Numbered from the stretch's first letter, positions 52,078-61,464 are shown. The stretch is DNA of 64,000 bases from Winogradskyella psychrotolerans RS-3 (GCF_000427335.1 NZ_ATMR01000094.1:1-64000), one strand, 5' to 3'. Program-made: numbers and translations. The notes: generated from the letters alone by a model not told the origin.

Positions 52078-52962
52078 ATGATAGTTAACCCTCAGCTATT
52101 TAATTATAGATTGATTATTAGTTCTTTATTAGTTGTTTTAACTGTTTTAGGAATATATAGCTTTAATAAATATAAATCCATTGAATCTTACGAAGACTTC
52201 TTAAAACAAGAAAAAATTTTGATAGAAACAGAGCTATCAGAATTATTATCAAGTTATGACGAACTAAGTCAAGACTATAATTTTATGACTTCTCAACTTG
52301 AAGAAGCAAAACTTGAAGCTAGTAATGCTTTGGATTCTTTAAAATTATTAAATAGTGATTTATCAATTATCACTAAGTTTAAAGATCAACTTATAGTTTT
52401 CAAATCGAGAAATAAAGTACTGCTAAGTACTATGGATTCTCTAAATTCTGCGAATAAAAAATTACAGAATGAAAAACGTTATGCTTTAAATACGATAAAA
52501 AATAATACCTTAAAAATTAATGGTTTAGAGGAAGTTAACGACTCGTTGTATAAAACCATTGACAATGCTGCGGTATTAAAAGCTAGTCATATTAATGCGC
52601 AATCGTATAAATTAAAGTCGGGTAAAAAACGATTTACGGATCGTGCAAAACGTACCAATGCCATTGACGTATGCATTACGTTAAATGAAAATCCACTGGC
52701 ATTAGATGGAGAAAAAGATATTTACATACAAATTGTGAGTCCACAAGGCAATGTTGTATCAGATAAAGGCGAAATATTTTTTGGTGATACCTCATTAAAC
52801 TACAGCTTTAAAGAAGTTGTAAATTACGAGAATGAAAACTTAGAAATATGTACAGCTATAGTTGCTGATGATGAGGATCAACCCTTTTTAAAAGGTAGCT
52901 ACTTTATTAATGTTTTTCATCAAAACACAAAGTTAGGTAGTACAAGTTTAAACTTAAAATAG
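52078..52962 (+). CDS. Membrane-anchored coiled-coil protein (hypothetical)
   Basis: A 294-residue protein that I do not recognise. One membrane helix near the N-terminus (residues 11-27), a coiled coil of about 130 residues (residues 35-165, rich in Leu, Ser, Asn, Glu), and a beta-rich C-terminal domain from about residue 180 (AIDVCITLNENPLALDGEKDIYIQIVSPQGN). The gene diverges from comF and is followed by a hairpin that overlaps the glyS promoter. Confidence 0.7.
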   Translation: MIVNPQLFNYRLIISSLLVVLTVLGIYSFNKYKSIESYEDFLKQEKILIETELSELLSSYDELSQDYNFMTSQLEEAKLEASNALDSLKLLNSDLSIITKFKDQLIVFKSRNKVLLSTMDSLNSANKKLQNEKRYALNTIKNNTLKINGLEEVNDSLYKTIDNAAVLKASHINAQSYKLKSGKKRFTDRAKRTNAIDVCITLNENPLALDGEKDIYIQIVSPQGNVVSDKGEIFFGDTSLNYSFKEVVNYENENLEICTAIVADDEDQPFLKGSYFINVFHQNTKLGSTSLNLK

Positions 52963-52994
52963 ATAATACTTATAAATAACCATATAATTTTTGT

Positions 52995-53024
52995 AAAACC
53001 GTTCTGTTAATCAGAGCGGTTTTC
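52995..53024 (+). terminator. Hairpin ending the coiled-coil gene
   Basis: AAAACCGTTCTG pairs with CAGAGCGGTTTT around TTAAT, with one G-T pair. T residues follow, then the likely -7 box of glyS. Confidence 0.65.
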
Positions 53025-53032
53025 TATTTTTG
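53025..53032 (+). promoter_or_regulatory. Likely -7 box of glyS
   Basis: TATTTTTG matches TAnnTTTG and ends 7 bp before the glyS ATG, so the mRNA leader would be very short. No TTG at standard spacing is visible. Confidence 0.4.
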
Positions 53033-53039
53033 CAACATT

Positions 53040-54578
53040 ATGGCAAACGAAGATCAATTTAAAAAAGTAATCTCTCACGCAAAGGAGTATGGTTACGTGT
53101 TTCAGAGTAGTGAAATCTATGATGGACTAAGCGCAGTTTATGATTATGCTCAAAATGGAGCAGAATTAAAGAAAAATATCAGAGACTATTGGTGGAAAGC
53201 CATGGTACAAATGCACGATAATATTGTAGGGATTGATGCTGCAATATTTATGCATCCAACCACATGGAAGGCTTCTGGCCACGTCGATGCTTTTAGCGAT
53301 CCTTTAATTGATAATAAGGATTCTAAAAAACGCTATAGAGCAGATGTTTTAGTAGAAGATTATTGTTTAAAAATTGAAGCTAAAATTGAAAAGGAAGTTA
53401 AAAAAGCGGAAAAACGCTTTGGAGAATCTTTTAATAAAGAAGAATTTATTTCTACTAACGGACGTGTTGTTGGGTACCAAGAAAAAATCGATTCTATTTT
53501 AAAACGTTTAGGTCAATCTTTAGAAAAAGAAGATTTAGCAGACGTAAAAGCATTAATCGAAGAATTAGAAATTGCTTGTCCTGTAGCAGGAAGTCGTAAT
53601 TGGACAGACGTTAAGCAGTTTAACTTAATGTTTGGAACTAAACTTGGTGCGTCTACAGAAACGGCGATGGACTTGTATTTACGTCCAGAAACAGCTCAAG
53701 GTATTTTTGTTAACTTTTTAAATGTTCAGAAAACAGGACGTTTAAAAATTCCTTTCGGAATTGCACAAACAGGAAAAGCATTTAGAAACGAAATTGTTGC
53801 GAGACAGTTTATCTTTAGAATGCGTGAGTTTGAACAAATGGAAATGCAATTTTTCATAAAACCAGGCACACAGAAAAAATGGTTTGAGCATTGGAAAGAA
53901 ACACGAATGAAGTGGCATCTTTCTCTTGGAATGGGAGAAGAAAATTACCGTTTCCACGATCATGAAAAATTAGCGCATTACGCTGATGCTGCTACAGATA
54001 TCGAATTCAAATTTCCATTTGGATTTAAAGAATTGGAAGGAATTCACTCGCGTACAGATTTCGACTTAAAACAACATGAAGAGTTTTCTGGTAAGAAACT
54101 ACAATATTTTGACCATGAAGATAACGAAAGCTATACACCTTACGTTCTTGAAACCTCTATTGGTTTAGATCGTATGTTTTTAGCTGTTTTCTCAAATGCT
54201 TTAGTTGAAGAAGAATTAGAAGATGGTAAAACACGTACTGTTTTAAAACTTCCAGCCGTGTTAGCTCCTGTTAAAGCTGCTATATTTCCTTTATTGGCAA
54301 AAGATGGTTTACCTGAGGTTGCAAAAAAGATTGTTGAGGATTTAAAGTGGGATTTCAATGTTGCTTATGAAGAAAAGGATACGGTTGGTAGACGTTACAG
54401 AAGGCAAGATGCCAACGGAACGCCATTTTGTATCACAGTAGATCATGATACTTTAGAAGACAACACCGTAACCATTCGTCATAGAGACACTATGGATCAA
54501 AAACGAGTAAAAATTGAAGATTTAAAAGAAATTATTAAAGCAGAAGTTGATGTGAAGCATTGGCTAATGAAGATGTAA
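53040..54578 (+). CDS. glyS: Glycyl-tRNA synthetase (homodimeric type)
   Basis: A 512-residue class II synthetase of the single-chain GlyRS type. Motif 1 region with WWKAMVQMHDNIVG (about residue 47), YLRPETAQGIFVNFLNV (about residue 216), motif 2 RNEIVARQFIFRMREFEQMEMQFF (about residue 254), and motif 3 LETSIGLDRMFLAVF (about residue 372). A C-terminal anticodon-binding domain follows. A 3' palindrome and terminator similar to those of ahcY follow. Confidence 0.96.
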   Translation: MANEDQFKKVISHAKEYGYVFQSSEIYDGLSAVYDYAQNGAELKKNIRDYWWKAMVQMHDNIVGIDAAIFMHPTTWKASGHVDAFSDPLIDNKDSKKRYRADVLVEDYCLKIEAKIEKEVKKAEKRFGESFNKEEFISTNGRVVGYQEKIDSILKRLGQSLEKEDLADVKALIEELEIACPVAGSRNWTDVKQFNLMFGTKLGASTETAMDLYLRPETAQGIFVNFLNVQKTGRLKIPFGIAQTGKAFRNEIVARQFIFRMREFEQMEMQFFIKPGTQKKWFEHWKETRMKWHLSLGMGEENYRFHDHEKLAHYADAATDIEFKFPFGFKELEGIHSRTDFDLKQHEEFSGKKLQYFDHEDNESYTPYVLETSIGLDRMFLAVFSNALVEEELEDGKTRTVLKLPAVLAPVKAAIFPLLAKDGLPEVAKKIVEDLKWDFNVAYEEKDTVGRRYRRQDANGTPFCITVDHDTLEDNTVTIRHRDTMDQKRVKIEDLKEIIKAEVDVKHWLMKM

Positions 54579-54584
54579 TTACAA

Positions 54585-54604
54585 ATTCTTGTGAAAGCAG
54601 GAAT
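54585..54604. repeat. ATTCCTGC palindrome after glyS (decayed copy)
   Basis: ATTCTTGTGAAAGCAGGAAT, 17 of 20 positions shared with the perfect copy after ahcY at 42007-42026. It too lies a few bases after a stop codon and just before a terminator. Confidence 0.6.
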
Positions 54605-54616
54605 CTTATATAAATT

Positions 54617-54652
54617 AAAACACCCAAGCTTTTAAAGTTTGGGTGTTTTTTA
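54617..54652 (+). terminator. glyS terminator
   Basis: AAAACACCCAA pairs with TTGGGTGTTTT, followed by a T-run. Confidence 0.8.
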
Positions 54653-54695
54653 TTTTCTAAAGGATTTAATTAGGCAAACACCCAAATAGTTATCA

Positions 54696-55730
54696 CTATA
54701 AAATTTTATTAGCTAAATAAGCAGCATCTTTTTTTATACCTCCCAATGTAGCAGAACCTCTTGTGTGCAACCATGGTAATCCAATAAAATAAAGTCCTTC
54801 TGTGGTGCTAATCCCTCTACTATGTTTTGGGTAGCCATCGTCAGTAAGCTCTAAGTTGTCTATCCAATTAAAATTGGGTTTGTACCCAGTAGCCCAAACA
54901 ATATTTTTAATATCAGTAAGTTCTGCTGTTGCGGTTTTTATGGTGTTTAACTCAGCGTCTATGGTATGACCTACAAGCGTTATATTAGCGCGCTTTATAA
55001 TCGTTTTTACGTCCGTCCCAATGATAGGTTGCTTGGATTGATTAATTTTTTTTCCGATCCATGAGTTTTTACTAAAACTTAAAAATCCTGTTTTTGTAAA
55101 CCACCACCATAATGTTTTACCTAAAAATTCTTGAGGTAGTGTTCTAATATCTGTACTACCCGAAAAATAAGTGGTTTCTGAAGTATTTCTAGATATCTCA
55201 TCCAAAATTTGAAATCCGCTATCTCCACCACCTACAACTAAAGTAGACCCTTTTTGTAATTGATCCGAGTTTTTGTAATAATTACTATGTACCTGATAGA
55301 TGCTATCCGAAAGCTTGTTGTGAAACTTTGGGGTGTATGGAATATGAAATGGTCCCGTAGCTATAATAACATGCTTACAGGTAATTTCTTGTTGATTCGT
55401 TTTTATGATAAAATGAGTGTCCTTTTTTTCAATATGTTGCGCCAGAGTGTTTAATTGCACTGGAAAATCAAATTTGTCTACATACGTTTTAAAATAGGCT
55501 GCTACTTCATATTTATCTGGATAATGACCTTTTGGCGCAGGAAATGGCATTCCTATTAAGTGATTAAACTCAGTAGGTGTAAATAATTTTAAAGAATCCC
55601 AACGATTAAGCCAAGACGCTCCAATTTCGTCTTCTCTGTCAATTATTAAAAAATCTTTCTGATTTTGTTTTAGAAAATAAGCCATAGAGAGACCTGCTTG
55701 TGCAGCGCCTACTATTACAAAGTCTATCAT
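54696..55730 (-). CDS. FAD/NAD(P)-dependent oxidoreductase (flavin monooxygenase-like)
   Basis: A 344-residue flavoprotein. The FAD motif VIVGAAQAGLSMAYFL (residues 5-20) and NADPH motif LVVGGGDSGFQIL (about residue 163) are both present, with an ATGPF motif (about residue 128) between and VWATGYKPNFNWID near the end. It belongs to the CzcO/FMO-like group, some of which oxidise small molecules or are listed with ion tolerance. No substrate can be inferred from the neighbours. Confidence 0.86.
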   Translation of the reverse strand: MIDFVIVGAAQAGLSMAYFLKQNQKDFLIIDREDEIGASWLNRWDSLKLFTPTEFNHLIGMPFPAPKGHYPDKYEVAAYFKTYVDKFDFPVQLNTLAQHIEKKDTHFIIKTNQQEITCKHVIIATGPFHIPYTPKFHNKLSDSIYQVHSNYYKNSDQLQKGSTLVVGGGDSGFQILDEISRNTSETTYFSGSTDIRTLPQEFLGKTLWWWFTKTGFLSFSKNSWIGKKINQSKQPIIGTDVKTIIKRANITLVGHTIDAELNTIKTATAELTDIKNIVWATGYKPNFNWIDNLELTDDGYPKHSRGISTTEGLYFIGLPWLHTRGSATLGGIKKDAAYLANKIL

Positions 55731-55821
55731 TACTGTGTTTTGTTGTTATTTTGGCAGTATACCGTTTTTAACGGTTTTAAACAAATTGAAGGGTATGTAT
55801 TTGAAAGTGTTTTGCGATTCG

Positions 55822-58800
55822 CTAAAAATAAGCCTTCAATTGAATCGTGCCTGTATGGATCATTTTAGACGTTTCAGATTTACGTCCAAAATAATTTAAA
55901 TTCAAATCTAAATATTTCGTCAGTTTTTTCTGTGCTAATAAGCTCCAAGTGAAGTTTTTTCCTGGCTGTAAACCTTCAAGTATTTGGTAAGCTACAGGAG
56001 AGTTCGCATTCCCTTCAAATTCATTTTCAAAAAAGTTGAATTCACCAGTTAATGCTATTTTTTGAGCATTGTTATACGTAAAAGACAACCCGTAATTATT
56101 TTGTGCTAAGGTTTCTAAACTTCCGATGGTGTTTTCTTTTGATGTGTATTGGTAAAACACATCGAATTGCGCATTTTCATTAAATAGATATGATAATTTT
56201 GGTTGAAATCGGGTTTCTTCAATATTGAAATTTCGGTTTGTAAAATTTTCACTTATACTTTCATTGTTTCCATACGTACTCAACATATTTGCTAACCAAT
56301 TTGTAGAGAATTTATGATTGAAATTGAGTTGATGATTGGTTAAGCCATTTTCTTGAGAGCCTATAGATAGTAAATTTCGACTGGTATTCGTTAAAAAGGT
56401 GTAACTCGTTGTATAGTGTTGCTTTCCTCTGTTGTAAAACAATACATTTCGCACACTATTGTTTAGTGCTAACTGATTTTCTTCATCATCCTTAAATGGA
56501 TTGAGATTAAAATTATTGCCATCACGTTTTATTTTTCGATCTATTAAATACGAGGTTTGATTATAAAAATGCGAAAAGAATTTTTCGGTTTTATTTTCAG
56601 ATTTAGTCCATTGTTGTGGGTTAAAAGTGATGGTTTGACTCAAACGATTTTGATGGGTGCGCACAAAAACTTGATTTGGTAATAATACCCGAATATAAAT
56701 ACCTTGATCCGAGAATTGCGCAATTTCGAATTCGTTTAATTCTTGTATGCTATTCTCGTTGTAATCAATCCAAGTGTAAGCTCCTTGTCCGGCTTCTACT
56801 TCAACATAGGTAAAATCTTGTTGAGGTAAGGTTCCAGAATTCGTTTCAAAAGTGGTGTTCCATAAAATAAGATTGTTAAATAGCTTCTGACTAAAATTTA
56901 AGCGACTATTCAAACTTTGTTCATCTTCAATAGTGATGTCTTCCGATTTTAAATCTCTGAAATTCACAAACAATTGAAGACTGGTATTTTTATTCTGAAT
57001 TACTCTAGATTTTAGATAATAGGTGTTAGAGCTGTTTACACGCTCCAAATTGTTGTTACGTAAGCTGTCATTAAAACGTTTAATATAACCGACTTCTGCA
57101 AATACGCTAGTACTATCTCCAATACCGACAAAAGCCTCATAAGATTTAAATTTTTGACTCAATGGAGTTAAGGAATCTGTTGTAGTAACGCGTTGCTCGT
57201 TATCTTCTGTGGCAAATTTTACACCAGACCATTTATTGTTTTTACCATAAACAACACGGTTAAATGAGCGTAAAAATGTAGAACGGTTAATAGTGCTTTC
57301 ATTGTTTAAAACACTAGAATTTGTGAAAATTCTAAAATCACCTAAGCGTAAATTAGCCGTAATATGATGTCGGTTTCCATTGAAGTTTTCAGAATAGTTT
57401 AAATGTTCAAAATTATAGGTTGCTAAACCTTTTTTAGAATGTGATAAACGCAACCCTGTTGTGAGTAATAATTGATTTCCAAAATCAAAATTATCTTCAC
57501 CTGTTTCTGAAGTCTCTAAATTCCAATCCCTGTTAAATTCAGCTCTGTAAAGTCGCTGTATGGTATTAAAATCTTTTTGAATAAAATCAGCATCAACCAA
57601 TGCAGATAAATTCCATAGACTATCTGTTTGAATGATGCTTTGTTTTAAGGTGAATTTTCCTGCATAACCATCATTATTGCCATCATCTAAATTCGAAAAT
57701 AAATTACTATCCTTTTTACTTCCTGCCAATTCAAAAAAGAGATCTGTTTTTGTGCTTGGTCTATATTGACCATTAACAATCGCAATTTGCAATCGTTCTG
57801 GTGCGATTAATTGTACTATAGGCTCATAGTTTCCTTGAGGTACACCAGCAATTGGTGATACATATTCAAAAATATTATTAATAGCATTTGTATTCACCGA
57901 TACATAATTTCCCTGATTTGCACCAACCAAGGTAAAACGCACACTGAATAATTCATCTTCAGGGGTATTAGAAAACACAAATATGTCTTCTGCTCCAAAA
58001 GTTTCTTTTCTGTATAAAATTCGATTTTCGGAGTAGGATGTTGGTGTTGCAGAAGGTGCCGACATTAAATCTTGATTGTCTCCAGCGTCTGCCAAAACTT
58101 GCGTTTGCTCTGTAGAAAGGTTTTGTTGCAATGGTTGATTTTTAGCATCACTTTCAGAATAAATAGACACGTTTAACTTTAAAGTTTCGGTTTCAAAATT
58201 TGCACCTCCAAAGACTGTAAATCGCGAATAATTACGTTCACTAAATTGATAATCTACCGTAATCCGCATTTCAGAAGTAATGGGAAATGTAGAGTTAAAA
58301 ATGATTTCTCCAGCATTATAATCAATAATGTAATCGTTGTTTTCTCCACGTTCTAAAGGCACTCCGTTTACGTAAACGGTTTCGCTACCAGACACCACAA
58401 GAACGTATAATTCATTGTTTGAGCCGCGTAATTTATAAGGACCTTGGTTACCTTCTTGAGCTGTGAATTGTGTTGTTGTAAACTGACCACGTACTAAAGC
58501 ACCTGAGGCATAAACTGATGTTTTTTCACTTAGGTTAGCATTCACCATTAAACCTTGTACACGTTTCGAAAAATTGGCGAAATAACTTTTAGTGTTTTCT
58601 AAATCGATATCTCCTGCGCGTATGTTCCAATCGTCACTAAACAACTCAATAAAAACTTGATCAAATTCATCTAAACGTTGCGAATAGCCACTTTCTTGCA
58701 GCGGAATATTAGCATCTTGTATAGACGCTCTTAAGGACACTTTATCACTCAGTTTTCCCGAAATTTGTAAATCGAGTTCACTATTTAACACGGAATTCTG

Positions 58801-59247
58801 ATTGTTCCCAATCGTTACTCCACGCGAAATACTTCCAGATGTTGTTAAGCCATCAAAAGGAGTAAAGGTATTTTTAGAGGTGGTATTCTGAAGTTGGTAT
58901 AATTGCTGAAATTCTGATGTGCGTTCAATAATAACCGTATCGTCTAACTGCTGGTAAAGGTTAGTTATAAATTTAGGATAGCGTAAATATTCAATTTGAA
59001 TGGTATCCGTTTTAAGAGGTTGTTTAAAACGTAGAATGGCTTTTATAAAATCGATTGTATACAAAGTGGAATCTATAATTTTGTTGTCTTTAGTCCTGAC
59101 TTTAAATAAGGAAGGGTTGATATTAACAGAATCAATTTGAATAGAATCCCTAACTGCTATTTTCTTTTTTATATAATTACTGGAATTCTCTTGTGCCATA
59201 GCACTAAAAGAACAGATAATTATTATAATAAGTATAGCGTATTTCAT
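55822..59247 (-). CDS. Large SprA-like outer-membrane beta-barrel protein (hypothetical)
   Basis: An 1141-residue exported protein. A signal peptide (IIIIICSFSAMAQE) is followed by regions rich in alternating strands. Segments such as GSISRGVTIGNNQNSVLN and QISGKLSDKVSLRASIQD (about residues 135-175), and GSETVYVNGVPLERGENNDYIIDY (about residue 286), resemble parts of SprA, the T9SS translocon, but the protein is half its length. The C-terminus (NLNYFGRKSETSKMIHTGT...LKAYF) fits an outer-membrane barrel. Not SprA itself; function unknown. Confidence 0.65.
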   Translation of the reverse strand: MKYAILIIIIICSFSAMAQENSSNYIKKKIAVRDSIQIDSVNINPSLFKVRTKDNKIIDSTLYTIDFIKAILRFKQPLKTDTIQIEYLRYPKFITNLYQQLDDTVIIERTSEFQQLYQLQNTTSKNTFTPFDGLTTSGSISRGVTIGNNQNSVLNSELDLQISGKLSDKVSLRASIQDANIPLQESGYSQRLDEFDQVFIELFSDDWNIRAGDIDLENTKSYFANFSKRVQGLMVNANLSEKTSVYASGALVRGQFTTTQFTAQEGNQGPYKLRGSNNELYVLVVSGSETVYVNGVPLERGENNDYIIDYNAGEIIFNSTFPITSEMRITVDYQFSERNYSRFTVFGGANFETETLKLNVSIYSESDAKNQPLQQNLSTEQTQVLADAGDNQDLMSAPSATPTSYSENRILYRKETFGAEDIFVFSNTPEDELFSVRFTLVGANQGNYVSVNTNAINNIFEYVSPIAGVPQGNYEPIVQLIAPERLQIAIVNGQYRPSTKTDLFFELAGSKKDSNLFSNLDDGNNDGYAGKFTLKQSIIQTDSLWNLSALVDADFIQKDFNTIQRLYRAEFNRDWNLETSETGEDNFDFGNQLLLTTGLRLSHSKKGLATYNFEHLNYSENFNGNRHHITANLRLGDFRIFTNSSVLNNESTINRSTFLRSFNRVVYGKNNKWSGVKFATEDNEQRVTTTDSLTPLSQKFKSYEAFVGIGDSTSVFAEVGYIKRFNDSLRNNNLERVNSSNTYYLKSRVIQNKNTSLQLFVNFRDLKSEDITIEDEQSLNSRLNFSQKLFNNLILWNTTFETNSGTLPQQDFTYVEVEAGQGAYTWIDYNENSIQELNEFEIAQFSDQGIYIRVLLPNQVFVRTHQNRLSQTITFNPQQWTKSENKTEKFFSHFYNQTSYLIDRKIKRDGNNFNLNPFKDDEENQLALNNSVRNVLFYNRGKQHYTTSYTFLTNTSRNLLSIGSQENGLTNHQLNFNHKFSTNWLANMLSTYGNNESISENFTNRNFNIEETRFQPKLSYLFNENAQFDVFYQYTSKENTIGSLETLAQNNYGLSFTYNNAQKIALTGEFNFFENEFEGNANSPVAYQILEGLQPGKNFTWSLLAQKKLTKYLDLNLNYFGRKSETSKMIHTGTIQLKAYF

Positions 59248-59359
59248 GTAGAATAATAACTTCTTAAAGCAAGAAATATTTTATCGTTAAATGCAGTATA
59301 AAATTATAGGGTAAAAGTACAGTATTATTTAATTTAGCAGTTAAACAGAAAATGACGAG

Positions 59360-59424
59360 ATGAAACGAGCATGTTGAAGCTTTAATTACCCAAACGGATG
59401 ATTAAAAGCGAACAGCATGTGACC
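59360..59424. repeat. Dispersed ATGAAACGAGCATGTT element, copy B
   Basis: Starts ATGAAACGAGCATGTTGAAG and ends GCGAACAGCATGTGAC, with a longer middle than copy A at 46444-46490. GCATGTT and its inverted partner AACAGCATG flank the middle. It precedes xth by about 25 bp. Confidence 0.6.
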
Positions 59425-59449
59425 ATTGAAAAACAATAAATATAAACAC

Positions 59450-60210
59450 ATGAAAATAGTTTCTTATAACGTAAATGGTATTAGAGCGGCCGTAAAGAAA
59501 GGCTTTGTAGATTGGTTAAAAGCAACAGCGCCAGATGTAATTTGTTTACAAGAAATTAAAGCAATGGAAGAACAAGTCGATTTAGATTTGTTTACAGAAG
59601 CAGGTTACAATTTTAATTATTGGTATAGCGCACAGAAAAAAGGCTATAGTGGTGTTGCTGTTTTATGCAAAAAAGAACCCAATCATATTGAATTTGGTAC
59701 AGGAATAGAGTCCATGGATTTTGAAGGGAGAAACATTAGGGTTGACTATGACAGAGTTTCAGTGATGAGCATGTATTTACCATCTGGTACTAATGATGCA
59801 CGGTTATCCCATAAGTTTGAATATATGAATCTTATTCAGCAGTATTTGAATGAGCTTCAAATTGAAAAACCAAATTTAGTGGTTTGTGGAGATTATAATA
59901 TTTGTCATGAAGAAATCGATATTCACAATCCAAAAATGAAAGGGGTTTCAGGATTTTTACCAGAAGAACGCGAGTGGTTAGGAGAATTTATAGATAGTGG
60001 TTTTATAGATAGTTTTAGGTATTTACATCCTGAGCGTCAGGAGTATTCATGGTGGAGTTACAGGGCAAATTCTAGAGCCAATAATAAAGGTTGGAGGTTA
60101 GATTACGCTATGGTAAGTGCTCCGTTACAAGAAAAATAAAACGCAGCGTTATACTAACGGAAGCAGTTCATAGTGATCATTGTCCGATTTTGCTCGAATT
60201 AGATTTATAA
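59450..60210 (+). pseudogene. xth: Exodeoxyribonuclease III / AP endonuclease, frameshifted near the end
   Basis: An XthA-type enzyme cleaving DNA at abasic sites. MKIVSYNVNGIRAAVKKGF (start 59450), DVICLQEIKAMEEQ, SGVAVLCKK, VVCGDYNICHEEIDIHNPK and RLDYAMVSA are conserved nuclease motifs. The frame stops after QEK at 60139. One more A in the A5 run (60132-60136) restores IKRSVILTEAVHSDHCPILLELDL, including the catalytic SDHCP motif, and ends at 60210. As given, the protein lacks the catalytic Asp-His. The break may be a sequencing error. Confidence 0.88.
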
Positions 60211-60272
60211 GTTCTAGATTTAAATTTAAGCACTAACAAAAAGATTAATAAACATAAAATAGCCTCAAAATC

Positions 60273-61232
60273 ATGATTAAAAAACTTTCAATTTTAGCAT
60301 TAACATTTACCCTATTCTCATCTTGTGTCTCTAAGAAAATCTACACAGATCTTGAAGATAAATACGCGACTCTTAAAAAGGAAAACCGCAGTATGTCAGA
60401 TGAATTAGAAACTTTATCTAAAGATAAAACCCAATTAAATAACGATTTAGGTAAGCTTCAATCAGCTTACGATGTTGCTGTTGCTGATCGCGATAAGCTT
60501 CAAGCAGATTATGCTGCCGCTAAAACAAATCTTGAAACTTTAAAAGCTTCCTACAAAGCATTAGAAGAAAATAGTTCTGCATCAATTGCGAAAAACTCAC
60601 AGAAAAACAGAGAACTTTTAGCACAGTTAGAAGCGAAGGAACAAGCCTTAGCAGCAGAAAATGAACGTTTAAATACGCTAAAACGAGAATTGGAAAGTCG
60701 TTCGCAACGTGTTGCTGAATTAGAAAGTGTGATTGCAGCAAAAGATGAAGCAATGCATAAATTAAAAGATGCTATTTCTAAAGCCTTAACTAATTTTGAA
60801 GGTAAAGGATTAACTGTTGAACAACGTAATGGTAAAGTCTATATTTCTATGGAAAACAAATTATTGTTTGAATCTGGAAGTTGGTATGTAGGATCACAAG
60901 GAAAACAAGCTGTAAAACAATTAGGAAGCGTATTAGCTGAAAATCCTGAAATCTCAGTTTTAATAGAAGGGCATACCGATAATGTGCCTTACAATGGGAA
61001 TGCACAATTGAGTGGTAACTGGGATTTATCTGCAAAACGTGCGACTGCCATTGTAAACATCCTTAGAGAAAATGACGCTATTAATCCTGGAAATTTAACA
61101 GCTGCAGGACGTGGAGAATTTGCTCCAATCGCAACAAATGATACTTCTGAAGGAAAAGCAAAAAACAGACGAATTGAAGTGATATTGACACCTAAGTTGG
61201 ATGAGATTTCTAAGTTGTTGAATGAAATTTAA
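60273..61232 (+). CDS. OmpA-family lipoprotein with coiled coil
   Basis: A 319-residue lipoprotein (lipobox LFSSCVSKK). A long coiled coil (about residues 25-165, DLEDKYATLKKENRSMSDEL onward) leads to an OmpA-C domain (residues about 185-312, ILIEGHTDNV-type motif VLIEGHTDNVPYNG, NWDLSAKRATAIV and KNRRIEVILTPKL) that binds peptidoglycan. It could tether the outer membrane to the cell wall. Confidence 0.9.
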   Translation: MIKKLSILALTFTLFSSCVSKKIYTDLEDKYATLKKENRSMSDELETLSKDKTQLNNDLGKLQSAYDVAVADRDKLQADYAAAKTNLETLKASYKALEENSSASIAKNSQKNRELLAQLEAKEQALAAENERLNTLKRELESRSQRVAELESVIAAKDEAMHKLKDAISKALTNFEGKGLTVEQRNGKVYISMENKLLFESGSWYVGSQGKQAVKQLGSVLAENPEISVLIEGHTDNVPYNGNAQLSGNWDLSAKRATAIVNILRENDAINPGNLTAAGRGEFAPIATNDTSEGKAKNRRIEVILTPKLDEISKLLNEI

Positions 61233-61341
61233 ACTAGAAAGTCATTGCCAGGAACAAAGTAATCTTTTGAATTTGAGTTTCAATTTAAATGAATTGTCTC
61301 GACTCCAAAGGCTTTTCGTAATGATATATTAACAAACATTT

Positions 61342-61376
61342 AGACCTCACAGATTTTTAAAACCTGTGAGGTCTTC
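61342..61376 (+). terminator. Terminator of the OmpA lipoprotein gene
   Basis: AGACCTCACAG (61342-61352) pairs with CTGTGAGGTCT (61364-61374) around an 11-nt A/T loop, followed by T-rich bases. It lies 110 bp after the stop, so it may instead be a dispersed palindrome. Confidence 0.55.
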
Positions 61377-61414
61377 TTATTTTTACAGTATATTCTAGGC
61401 ATATAAATGTACCG

Positions 61415-61429
61415 CTGAGCGCAGTCGAA
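61415..61429 (-). repeat. Reverse copy of the TCGACTGCGCTCAG repeat
   Basis: CTGAGCGCAGTCGAA, the inverted form of the element inside leuS and truB and in the array at 25854-25969. It lies in the gap before the aldo/keto reductase gene. Confidence 0.65.
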
Positions 61430-61464
61430 ACCTAGATTAGAAAATTAAGTTTAACTAAAATGAG

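Noticed and set aside
55822..59247. SprA itself
   Set aside because: SprA is about 2400 residues; this protein is 1141 and shares only some stretches.
2843..60139. Programmed frameshifting as a shared feature of the nine broken genes
   Set aside because: The sites do not share a slippery heptamer or a downstream structure, the directions differ, and runs of A5-A7 are common error points.
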